From: Microbacterium sp. H1-D42
Lineage (GTDB): Bacteria; Actinomycetota; Actinomycetes; Actinomycetales; Microbacteriaceae
DNA length: 64,000 bases
Assembly: GCF_022637555.1 (NCBI RefSeq)
Contig: NZ_CP093342.1
Coordinates: 1,178,001 to 1,242,000, forward strand
Direction of reading: 5' to 3'
The translations under genes and the position numbers were made by a program. The notes under the pieces are model-generated. The model was not told the origin of the DNA, did not search any database, and saw only the letters and a program-made list of their open reading frames with translations. Positions 54,931 to 62,619 of this stretch are shown in pieces. Numbering within the stretch: position 1 is the stretch's first letter; every line of letters starts with the position of its first letter.

Positions 54931-54936
54931 ACGCTA
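54931..54936 (-). promoter_or_regulatory. -10 element TAGCGT of the 101-aa protein gene
   Basis: It ends 6 nt before the ATG at 54924. Confidence 0.45.
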
Positions 54937-55001
54937 AGAACGACCTCCGACGCCGGGCGGCATCTCAGCACAGCCCTGACGGACCTGTGGAGAAGTCGCG
55001 C

Positions 55002-56018
55002 TCAGCCGGCGGCTGTGGAGGACGAGTCGCCGGCCTCTGACCCGGCGTCCGCATCCGGCTCTGTGCCGGTATCCGATCCCGCCCCCGCAGGCTCCCCACG
55101 CGGCTTCCGCAGTTTGGCACCCAGCTCGCGTCCCGCCGACCCGATGCCACGTCCAGCCGCGCCGATCCCACGACCGACGCTCCCCGCGACACCGGCGACG
55201 CCACCACCGAGATAGCGTGCGCCCGACAGCATCCGCCGTTCGAGTCTTTCGCTGCCCGCGACCGGCTCCAGCTCCGCCGGCAGCACCGCGGGCGCTGCGC
55301 CGAACGCGCGCCGCGATGTGGTGAGCACCCGCCGACCGAGGATGTTGTTGCCGGCCCCGCCGATCACCGCGCCGATGCCGAACGGCAGCGCCTTGCCGAT
55401 GAACGAGGCACCGCCCCGTGCCGCGAACTGGCGGATGAAGGCCGACTTCAGACGGTCCACGATGGGGCCGACGGCGGCGCGCGGCAGCGACTTCGTCACC
55501 ATCTCGCCCCAGTACGACGAACGTGAGCCGCCGCGCCCGGCGGCCTGCTGCGCGAGCTGCGAGACGAGGTCGACGCCCTCCTTGCCGAGCATCAGAGTCA
55601 TCACCAGCGCTCGCGCGCGATCCGGGTTCTCGATCGCGATGCCGTGCACCTCGGCGATCGACTGCGCGAACAGCGCCGTCGATTCCATGAATCCGATCGT
55701 CTCCACGCCCGACAGCGCGAGCGTCACCCCGGTGCCGATTCCTGGCACGACGGCGGTTGCGCCGACGGCGGCGCCGCCGGTGGTCACTGCGGCGAGATAG
55801 CGGGTCTCGAGGATCTTGACGATCTGCTCCGGCGTCGCGTGCGGAGAGCGCAGTCGGATGCTGCGGATGTGCGCAACGACGAGTGGACGATGCACAGCCA
55901 TGACGCGATCGATACCGCGGACCGTGAGGGGATGCTCGTTCGACCCGACCGGCGGCACAGGGCCGTCCCACGGTGCGCCGTCGGGAAGCGAGTGGATCTT
56001 ATGGACCTTCTCAGGCAT
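55002..56018 (-). CDS. EcsC-like membrane-associated protein
   Basis: This 338-residue protein resembles the EcsC family. The Gly/Ala-rich hydrophobic stretch AAVGATAVVPGIGTGVTLALSGVE (about residues 82-106) and PFGIGAVIGGAGNNILGRRV (about 210-230) are the characteristic amphipathic hairpins, and IGFMESTALFAQSIAEVHG links them. The tail from residue 265 is Gly-rich, then Pro/Asp/Ser-rich and disordered. Family function is unknown; B. subtilis EcsC sits with an ABC exporter. TAGGAT ends 6 nt before the ATG. Confidence 0.77.
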   Translation of the reverse strand: MPEKVHKIHSLPDGAPWDGPVPPVGSNEHPLTVRGIDRVMAVHRPLVVAHIRSIRLRSPHATPEQIVKILETRYLAAVTTGGAAVGATAVVPGIGTGVTLALSGVETIGFMESTALFAQSIAEVHGIAIENPDRARALVMTLMLGKEGVDLVSQLAQQAAGRGGSRSSYWGEMVTKSLPRAAVGPIVDRLKSAFIRQFAARGGASFIGKALPFGIGAVIGGAGNNILGRRVLTTSRRAFGAAPAVLPAELEPVAGSERLERRMLSGARYLGGGVAGVAGSVGRGIGAAGRGIGSAGRELGAKLRKPRGEPAGAGSDTGTEPDADAGSEAGDSSSTAAG

Positions 56019-56024
56019 GTGGTG

Positions 56025-56030
56025 ATCCTA
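56025..56030 (-). promoter_or_regulatory. -10 element TAGGAT of the EcsC-like gene
   Basis: It ends 6 nt before the ATG at 56018 and lies just past the upstream terminator. Confidence 0.6.
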
Positions 56031-56054
56031 TGCACAGCATCCGCAAGAAAGCCG

Positions 56055-56087
56055 AAAGCCGCGTCCCTCAGCGAGGGACGCGGCTTT
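56055..56087 (-). terminator. Terminator of the nucleotidyltransferase gene
   Basis: A perfect 15-bp stem AAAGCCGCGTCCCTC / GAGGGACGCGGCTTT closes a 3-nt loop. On the minus strand it lies 15 nt after the stop and ends in a T-rich TTTCGGCTTTCTT. Confidence 0.9.
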
Positions 56088-56102
56088 CGCGAATGACCGA
56101 TG

Positions 56103-56795
56103 TCAGACGTAGAGGTTCGCCCGCTCCAGGTCCTCGGCGAAGTCGACCTCGACCGCATACAGGTCGGAGACGTCCATCGGCTCGAGCAGCAGACCGTCTT
56201 CGGCGATCGCCAGCTCGAGGCCGCGCTCGAAGTAGTCCTGGTCCTCGACGCGCTGCAGCTGGCGCATGAACGCCTTCTTGTCAGCCGACGAGATGTAGTT
56301 GATGCCGACGGCCTCGCCGAGGCCGCCCTTGACCGTCTTCGACAGCTCCTTGATGAAGCCCTCGGCGGTGACGGTGTACTTGACCTCTTCGTCGCTCACC
56401 TTCGAGGTGTTGACGGTCACGAACGACTGGTCGCGCTCGATGAACTCGATCGCGCGGCCGAGGATGCGCGGGTCGAAGACCACGTCGCCGTTCATCCACA
56501 GCACGCCGCCCTTGCCCGTGACGCTCAGCGCGCGCAGCAGGCTCTTGGACGTGTTGGTGACGTCGTAGCGCTCGTTGTGCACGTACTTCGCCGTCGGGAA
56601 CGCCTCGATAATCGTCTCGGCGCGATAGCCGACGACGGCGGTGATGCGGGCGTCGCCACCGAACGCGGCACGGATGTTGTCGTGCTGCTGGCGCATGATC
56701 GTGCGGCCGTCGCTGAGCTCGGTCAGCGGCTTGGGCAGGGCGCGGCCGAGGCGCGAGCCCATTCCAGCGGCCAGGATGACGGTTTGAAGAGTCAC
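56103..56795 (-). CDS. Sugar- or choline-phosphate nucleotidyltransferase
   Basis: This 230-residue enzyme of the NTP_transferase family has the nucleotide loop LAAGMGSRLGRALPKPLTEL at residues 8-27, the metal Asp in VLWMNGDVVFD and the ending DLYAVEVDFAEDLERA, which matches LicC-type phosphocholine cytidylyltransferases and GlmU-like sugar enzymes. A role in decorating a cell-surface polymer is plausible. The GTG start has AGGAGA 6 nt upstream, and the gene is followed by a strong terminator, so it is transcribed alone. Confidence 0.83.
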   Translation of the reverse strand: MTLQTVILAAGMGSRLGRALPKPLTELSDGRTIMRQQHDNIRAAFGGDARITAVVGYRAETIIEAFPTAKYVHNERYDVTNTSKSLLRALSVTGKGGVLWMNGDVVFDPRILGRAIEFIERDQSFVTVNTSKVSDEEVKYTVTAEGFIKELSKTVKGGLGEAVGINYISSADKKAFMRQLQRVEDQDYFERGLELAIAEDGLLLEPMDVSDLYAVEVDFAEDLERANLYV

Positions 56796-57026
56796 GATTT
56801 CTCCTAATAAGAACTGTGTTCACTGTCGATTCATCGACGGGACACCTCTTCGTGCCTCCGCAATGCTACTGATTGCACCTGAGAGGGCACGGAGCTTTAC
56901 GGGCGCCGTTGCTGTTTCGTGATCTGTTGCACATGAGTCTGTCAGGCTCCGAGCCCGTCGACGAGGGGGTTGCGCTTTGTCGAAACTGGCCGTCACCGGC
57001 TCCGATGCTCTGTCAGGGCGGGTTGA

Positions 57027-57032
57027 TACCGT
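57027..57032 (+). promoter_or_regulatory. -10 element TACCGT of the fused ABC ATPase gene
   Basis: It ends 7 nt before the GTG at 57040. Confidence 0.45.
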
Positions 57033-57039
57033 AGTACGC

Positions 57040-59331
57040 GTGACAGCAGCTTCGGAATCAGACGACGACCGCACCGACACGGTTCAGACCGCGAGTGGGG
57101 ATGCTGAGACCGCTCTCGCAGAGCAGACGACTCCTGCCGTGAAGCGTCGTGTTGAGCGAGCGGAGCGAGACGAAACGAAGGCAGCGCCGCGGAAGCCGGC
57201 CGCGAAGAAGCCGGCGGCCAAGAAGCCTGCATCGACCAAGGCGTCAGCGGCGAAGACCGCTGCCAAGACGGACGAGAAGCGGTCGGATGCTGTCGCGCCG
57301 CCGCTCGATGCGAGTGACTCCCCGTCGGCGGCGTCGACGTCGGCTGCGCCGAAGAAGCCCGCCGCGCCGCGCAAGCCCGCCGGTACTAAGGCTGTTGCCA
57401 AGCCCACTGGCACCAAATCGACGGCCACCAAGACATCCGCGGCCAAGGCATCTGCCGCGACGACGGCCGCCGCTGCGAACGCCACCGCTGAGAAGGCGCC
57501 TGCCGAGAAGGCGCCTGCCGAGAAGGCCCCTTCCGAGAAGGCGCCTGCCGAGAAGGCCCCGGCAACGAAAGCGCCCGCCAGGAAACCCCCTGTCAAGAAG
57601 GCGCCTGCGAAGAAGACCGCCGCTGCCTCGTCGAGCACGACGACGGCCGCAGCAGCGAAGGCGGCCGCTTCGACCACTGCTGCCGCTCGGTCGACCGCTG
57701 CCAAGACTGCCGCCGCCACTGCTGCGAAGAAGACCGCCGCCGTCAAGCGGGCAGCGACGACGACTGCGGCGACCAAGGCCACGACGAAGGCGACGGCGGC
57801 CAAGACCGCTGCCGCCAGGACGGCCGCAGCGAAGACCTCGGCCACTGCAACCGCAGCCAAGGCGACCGCGGCGAAGTCGGCGAAGAAGGCAGCAAAGAAG
57901 ACGACCCCGACGCCTACCGCCGAGAACACCCCGCAGATCGTCACGACGGATGCGGTGATCGATCTGACCGCGCCGTCGGCGCGTCGCCTCGTCGCTGCAT
58001 CGAACAGCGCGCCAGAAGCCGCAGAGGCGCGACCGCCACGAGCCGCTGCAGCAGAGGTCGCCGCGCCCAGCGCGGTGGAAGTCGCAGCACCACAGCCGGA
58101 CGAGTTCACGGAACGCGAGCCCTCCGCCCGGATCATCGAGTATGTACCGGCCGTATCAGTGGCAGGAGCCGCGGCGACAGCGGCCGCTGTGATGGAACCG
58201 GCTGCGGCTGAGGTCACGGCACCTGAGGTCACGGAATCCGATGTCAGCGCACCCGAGGTTGTAGAGGCCGAGGTTGCACAGGCAGAAGTCGAGACCGCTG
58301 AGGCCGACACCGACGAAGGCGCGATCGAAGCCCCTGAGCTCGCAGCGACCGCGCACGTAGAGACCGAAGCCGCTGAAGCCGAGGCTGCGGGTGCTGACGC
58401 ACCAGAGTCAGCGACCAGCGCCCCCGCGACCGCCGAGCCGGAAGCCGGCGCGGTCGAGGGCGAGGTCGAGGACCCAGCGCACGTCGAAGAAGCAGCGGCA
58501 GCGCCGGCATACGGCGTCAGGGCAGACGATGTGCCCACATCCGGGGTGCCATCTGCAGCACCGGCCGTCGGCCCGGCCGCCGTCCTCATTCGGGGCCTCG
58601 TGAAGCGCTTCGGCGACACCGCGGCCGTCGACGGCGTCGACCTCACCGTCCCGGCCGGCTCGTTCTACGGCCTCGTCGGCCCCAACGGTGCGGGCAAGAC
58701 AACGACGCTCTCGATCATCTCGGGGCTGCTGCGTCCTGACGCAGGCACGGTGCACATCAGCGGCATCGACCAGCGCGCCAAGCCGCTCGAGGCCAAGCGC
58801 ATGATGGGCGTGCTGCCCGACCGGCTGCGCACCTTCGACCGCCTCACCGGTCGACAGCTGCTCTTCTACTACGGCCAGCTGCGCGGGCTGAAGCGGCCGG
58901 TGATCGAGAGCCGAACTGCCGACCTCGCCCGTGCGTTCGATCTCACCGAGGCACTCAGCCGCGTCGTGTCGGACTACTCCGCTGGCATGACGAAGAAGCT
59001 CATGCTCGCAGGCGCGCTGATCCACTCACCGCGGGTGCTCGTGCTCGACGAGCCCTTCGAAGCGGTCGACCCCGTCTCGTCCGGCGTGATCCTCGACATC
59101 CTCGGTGCCTACGTCTCGCACGGAGGCACGGTCATCCTCTCCAGCCACGGCATGGACCTGGTCGAGCAGGTGTGCTCGCGCGTCGCGGTGATCGTCGGCG
59201 GCGAGGTTCTGGCCGAGGGCACGATCGACGAGGTTCGCGCGGGGCAGACCCTGACGCAGCGATTCGTCGAGCTCTCCGGCTCCGGTGGCGAAGTGGAGGG
59301 CCTCGAGTGGCTGCACACGTTCTCCGACTGA
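57040..59331 (+). CDS. ABC ATPase with a long histone-H1-like and acidic N-terminal extension
   Basis: This protein of about 763 residues has three parts. Residues 25-305 are dominated by Lys, Ala, Pro and Thr (AAKKPAAKK, repeated AEKAP), very basic and similar to bacterial histone-H1-like tails. Residues about 320-505 are acidic and rich in Ala, Glu, Val and Pro. Residues 513-763 are a standard ABC ATPase: Walker A GPNGAGKTT at 547, signature DYSAGMTKK, Walker B VLVLDEPFEAVD and switch His in LSSHGMD. The partner membrane protein overlaps the end of the gene. The GTG at 57040 fits the promoter pattern; a TTG at 56977 with GAGGGGG upstream would add 21 residues. Confidence 0.88.
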   Translation: MTAASESDDDRTDTVQTASGDAETALAEQTTPAVKRRVERAERDETKAAPRKPAAKKPAAKKPASTKASAAKTAAKTDEKRSDAVAPPLDASDSPSAASTSAAPKKPAAPRKPAGTKAVAKPTGTKSTATKTSAAKASAATTAAAANATAEKAPAEKAPAEKAPSEKAPAEKAPATKAPARKPPVKKAPAKKTAAASSSTTTAAAAKAAASTTAAARSTAAKTAAATAAKKTAAVKRAATTTAATKATTKATAAKTAAARTAAAKTSATATAAKATAAKSAKKAAKKTTPTPTAENTPQIVTTDAVIDLTAPSARRLVAASNSAPEAAEARPPRAAAAEVAAPSAVEVAAPQPDEFTEREPSARIIEYVPAVSVAGAAATAAAVMEPAAAEVTAPEVTESDVSAPEVVEAEVAQAEVETAEADTDEGAIEAPELAATAHVETEAAEAEAAGADAPESATSAPATAEPEAGAVEGEVEDPAHVEEAAAAPAYGVRADDVPTSGVPSAAPAVGPAAVLIRGLVKRFGDTAAVDGVDLTVPAGSFYGLVGPNGAGKTTTLSIISGLLRPDAGTVHISGIDQRAKPLEAKRMMGVLPDRLRTFDRLTGRQLLFYYGQLRGLKRPVIESRTADLARAFDLTEALSRVVSDYSAGMTKKLMLAGALIHSPRVLVLDEPFEAVDPVSSGVILDILGAYVSHGGTVILSSHGMDLVEQVCSRVAVIVGGEVLAEGTIDEVRAGQTLTQRFVELSGSGGEVEGLEWLHTFSD
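57487..57606 (+). repeat. 15-bp tandem repeats encoding AEKAP
   Basis: Eight consecutive 15-nt units are in frame. The first five are nearly identical (GCCGAGAAGGCGCCT) and the last three are diverged. They start at residue 150 of the ABC fusion protein and could expand or contract by slippage. Confidence 0.85.
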
Positions 59332-60872
59332 GGCTCGCGCTGCTGGTCGGCGCCGTGCGCGGGGATCGCGGCGTTCGCAGGGTGCTCGCGCTGCTGGCAT
59401 CCGCCGCCGTCACCGTCGCCGTCTGCGTCGCGATCGTCAGCCTGGCCGGCGGACCGCCTGCCACTGCGCACGCGGTGCTCGTGCTGAGCGCAGCCGCGAC
59501 GTTCCTCGCCTTCTTCCTCGCCCCGATGCTCACCGGCTCGCCCGATCAGCTCGACCCGCGCCGGTTCGCCCCGTTCGCCGTCGATCTGCGGCAGCTGCCG
59601 TGGATCCTCGCGCTGGCCTCATTGGTCAGCGTGCCGAGTTTCGCACTGATCGCGGTCACCACCTGTCTGGTCGTGGTCGCGATCGGACTGGGGGCGCCCG
59701 CCCTGCTCGCCGTACTCGCCGGCGTCGCCAGCGTCCTGACCACGGCGCTCGCCGCGCGCATCGGCATGGCCATCAGTGCGATCCTGCTGCCAGAGCGACG
59801 CTCTCGCGAACTCACGGTGCTGATCGCCATACCCGTGCTCGTCGTCGCGTTCCCCGTCGCCGCCTACTTCGCCTCGCTGAAATGGGACGGCCACGTGCCG
59901 ACCGCCGTGGATGCGGCCACCACCGTCGTCGGCTTCTCGCCGCTCGCCGCGCCGCAGGCCATGCTGTTCCACATCGTCGCGGGTGACACCGCGGCGGCCT
60001 GGACGAGCGGGCTGATCGCGCTCGCCTCGCTTCTCGGCCTCCTGGCGCTGTGGGGCTACCTCGTCCGCCGACTTCTCACCTTCACCGAGCGCCCTTACGC
60101 CACGCGTGAGCGGTCGGGGCTCGGCTGGTTCGGGGCGCTGCCCACGAACGCGTTCGGCGCGGTCGCCGCGCGCAGCCTCGTGTACTGGCTGCGCGACCGT
60201 CGCTACATCGTCAACTTCATCGTCGTGCCGATCGCCGGCGTGCTCACCGTCTTCCCGCTGATCGTCGCCGGAGTGCCGGTGTGGGCAGCAGCTCTGGTGC
60301 CGGTGCCGCTGATGGCGCTGTTCTTCGGCTGGTTGCCCCACAACGATGTCGCGTACGACTCGACGGCCCTGTGGCTGCACATCGCGAGCGGTCTTCGCGG
60401 GCTGCCAGACCGCCTCGGCCGCCTCGTGCCGGTGCTGCTGATCTCGATCCCGCTGCTCGCGATCGCGATCTCGGTCACGTTGGCGTCGATCTCGCAATGG
60501 AGTCTGCTGCTGCCGATGATCGGTGTCGCCGCGGCGCTGCTGCTGAGCGCTCTCGGCATGTCGAGCATCGCGTCGGTCGTCTTCCCGTACGCCGTCTCGC
60601 GGCCGGGGGACAGCCCGTTCCAGCAGCCGCAGCGCTCATCCGGCCATGGATCCTTCGGGGCGGCAGGCACCTTCCTCGGCGCACTGGCGTGCAGCGCGCC
60701 GACCATCTGGCTGTTCGCGCTGACGATCGTCGAGGGCGATCAGCACGCCCCAGCTGCATTCTGGGTCGGAATCATCACCGGCGTGCTGGTGCTGTTCGGT
60801 GGTGCTGCGATCGGTGGAGCGATCTTCGAGCGCAGCGGCGAGCGGCTGATGGAGTTCGCCGAGACCACCTGA
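59307..60872 (+). CDS. ABC transporter membrane subunit of the fused ATPase
   Basis: This 521-residue integral membrane protein has about twelve hydrophobic spans in clusters and a central cytoplasmic loop (FTERPYATRERSGLGWFG). It resembles ABC-2 type exporter permeases but has no close named family that I recognise. I chose the GTG at 59307: GGAGGG lies 6 nt upstream, and it overlaps the ATPase gene by 25 nt, so the two are coupled and should form one transporter. Substrate unknown. Confidence 0.8.
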   Translation: MAAHVLRLRLALLVGAVRGDRGVRRVLALLASAAVTVAVCVAIVSLAGGPPATAHAVLVLSAAATFLAFFLAPMLTGSPDQLDPRRFAPFAVDLRQLPWILALASLVSVPSFALIAVTTCLVVVAIGLGAPALLAVLAGVASVLTTALAARIGMAISAILLPERRSRELTVLIAIPVLVVAFPVAAYFASLKWDGHVPTAVDAATTVVGFSPLAAPQAMLFHIVAGDTAAAWTSGLIALASLLGLLALWGYLVRRLLTFTERPYATRERSGLGWFGALPTNAFGAVAARSLVYWLRDRRYIVNFIVVPIAGVLTVFPLIVAGVPVWAAALVPVPLMALFFGWLPHNDVAYDSTALWLHIASGLRGLPDRLGRLVPVLLISIPLLAIAISVTLASISQWSLLLPMIGVAAALLLSALGMSSIASVVFPYAVSRPGDSPFQQPQRSSGHGSFGAAGTFLGALACSAPTIWLFALTIVEGDQHAPAAFWVGIITGVLVLFGGAAIGGAIFERSGERLMEFAETT

Positions 60873-60914
60873 TCCGTCGACTCAGATGCCCGAGCCGACG
60901 CCGCCTGCGGCCGC

Positions 60915-60920
60915 TAGACT
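60915..60920 (+). promoter_or_regulatory. -10 element TAGACT of the DUF3039 gene
   Basis: It ends 6 nt before the ATG at 60927. Confidence 0.55.
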
Positions 60921-60926
60921 CACGGC

Positions 60927-61193
60927 ATGAGTACTCCGCTGGACAGCCCCGATCAGGGTGGCGTGGCAACACTTGATCGCGAACTCGAAGAGCTCCTCCG
61001 CGAGGAGAACCTCGAGCCAGGCGACCACGAGCGCTTCTCGCACTACGTGAAGAAGGACAAGATCCTGGAGTCGGCGATCACCGGCAAGCCGGTCCGCGCG
61101 CTGTGCGGCAAGAAGTGGACCCCGGGGCGCGACCCCGAGAAGTTCCCGATCTGCCCGACCTGCAAGGAGATCTACGAGTCGATGGTGCGCTGA
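60927..61193 (+). CDS. DUF3039 family protein
   Basis: This 88-residue protein of the actinobacterial DUF3039 family has a charged N-terminal helix region (LDRELEELLREENLEPG), then FSHYVKKDKI and a small metal-site-like segment, ALCGKKWTPGRDPEKFPICPTCKEIY, with three cysteines (a possible zinc site if another ligand helps). The family is widespread and conserved but has no assigned function. It converges with pncB, 12 bp between the stops. Confidence 0.88.
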   Translation: MSTPLDSPDQGGVATLDRELEELLREENLEPGDHERFSHYVKKDKILESAITGKPVRALCGKKWTPGRDPEKFPICPTCKEIYESMVR

Positions 61194-61205
61194 GCACCTG
61201 TCGCG

Positions 61206-62525
61206 TCAGTCCGCGTCTTCGAACAGCGTCGGGATCGCCGGGTCGGACTTGCTGAGCGCAAGAGCGCGCACCGGCAGCTCCTCGCGAACACGCAGGTGGT
61301 GATCGCGAGCGGATGCCGTTCCTGCGGCACCCTCGTAGGCCGTGTCGATCTCGCCGTTCTCGACCAGCACGACCTGCAGCGCCCGGGCATCCGGGTGCTC
61401 CGATGCCGCATCGACGATCTCGAACCCGTCGGCCACTGAGACGGTCTCGGCCACAGCCACGCCGTTCCGCAGCGTGCGGAACGCGGCCTTGCGGCCGCCC
61501 TTGGAGCCCTTGTCGGTTGAGGCCTTCGCCACCGCGACCCAGCCGCCCGCCGGGTCCTGCCTGGCGACCAGCTTGTAGACCATGCCGGCGGTCGGGTAGC
61601 CGGACCCTGTGACCACTGACGTGCCGACGCCGTAGAAGTCGACGGGTGACGCCGCGAGGGCCGCGATCGCGTACTCGTCGAGGTCGCTGGTCACGGTGAT
61701 CTTCGTCTTGGTCGCGCCGAGCTCGTCCAGCTGCTCGCGCACGGCGGCGGCGACAAGAGGCAGGTCGCCCGAGTCCAGCCGCACGCCGCCCAGCTCTGCG
61801 CCTGCCACGCGGATCGCCGTCTCGACGCCGGCGCGGATGTCGTAGGTGTCCACCAGCAGGGTCGTCTCCACCCCGAGGCTCTGCACCTGCGAGCGGAAGG
61901 CGTCCTCTTCGCTGTCGTGCAGCAGCGTCCACGAGTGCGCGGCGGTGCCCATCGTCGGGATGCCCCACTGCCGGCCGGCCTCGAGGTTGCTTGTCGCCGC
62001 GAATCCGGCGATGTACGCGGCGCGAGCGGCGGCCACGGCGGACTGCTCGGCGGCACGCCGTGAACCCATCTCGGCCAGCGGACGCTCACCGGCGGCGATG
62101 CTCATCCTCGACGCGGCCGTGGCGACCGCCGAGTCATGGTTCAGCACGCTCAATGCGACCGTCTCGAGCACCACGGCATCCGCGAACGAGCCCTCCACCG
62201 TGAGGATCGGCGACCCGGGGAAGTACAGCTCGCCCTCCCGGTAGCCGCGGATCGTTCCGGTGAAGCGGTAGTTCTCCAGGTACTTCAGCGCGGCAGCATC
62301 CACCACTTCGTGATCACGCAGGTAGCGCAGCTCGTCCTCGCCGAAGCGGAACTCGCGCAGCAGCGACAGCAGACGCCCCGTGCCGGCGACGACGCCGAAC
62401 CGGCGCCCGCCGGAGAGGCGCCGCGAGAACAACTCGAAGACGCTGGGCCGTGCGGCCGTGCCGTCTTGCAGTGACGCGGCCAGCATGGTCAGTTCGTAGC
62501 GGTCGGTGAGGAACGCGGAGCTCAT
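61206..62525 (-). CDS. pncB: Nicotinate phosphoribosyltransferase
   Basis: This 439-residue enzyme makes nicotinate mononucleotide in NAD salvage. The start MSSAFLTDRYELTMLAASL is the family N-terminus. The catalytic His segment SVLNHDSAVATAASRM, MGTAAHSWTLLHD and the phosphoribosyl-binding GVRLDSGDL are present. The ATG at 62525 follows TACACT by 6 nt; the longer frame to 62930 runs through the divergent promoter region. The C-terminal extension is moderately longer than in E. coli PncB. Confidence 0.95.
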   Translation of the reverse strand: MSSAFLTDRYELTMLAASLQDGTAARPSVFELFSRRLSGGRRFGVVAGTGRLLSLLREFRFGEDELRYLRDHEVVDAAALKYLENYRFTGTIRGYREGELYFPGSPILTVEGSFADAVVLETVALSVLNHDSAVATAASRMSIAAGERPLAEMGSRRAAEQSAVAAARAAYIAGFAATSNLEAGRQWGIPTMGTAAHSWTLLHDSEEDAFRSQVQSLGVETTLLVDTYDIRAGVETAIRVAGAELGGVRLDSGDLPLVAAAVREQLDELGATKTKITVTSDLDEYAIAALAASPVDFYGVGTSVVTGSGYPTAGMVYKLVARQDPAGGWVAVAKASTDKGSKGGRKAAFRTLRNGVAVAETVSVADGFEIVDAASEHPDARALQVVLVENGEIDTAYEGAAGTASARDHHLRVREELPVRALALSKSDPAIPTLFEDAD

Positions 62526-62531
62526 GCGCTC

Positions 62532-62537
62532 AGTGTA
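62532..62537 (-). promoter_or_regulatory. -10 element TACACT of pncB
   Basis: It ends 6 nt before the ATG at 62525. Confidence 0.5.
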
Positions 62538-62619
62538 TCCAGGCGGCGAATCGGGAATACTGATCACCGGGCCGGAACATTCCGCCCGACTCGAACGACG
62601 CGATGGTGGGGACCCGAGG

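Noticed and set aside
57487..57606. Regular short repeats considered as a CRISPR array
   Set aside because: Units are only 15 bp, contiguous without spacers and in frame with a coding sequence.
57084..58646. A 520-codon minus-strand Ala/Val-rich frame that looks like a membrane or secreted protein
   Set aside because: It arises because the Lys/Ala/Pro and Ala/Glu repeats of the ABC fusion read as Ala/Phe/Val on the other strand. It has no start signal.
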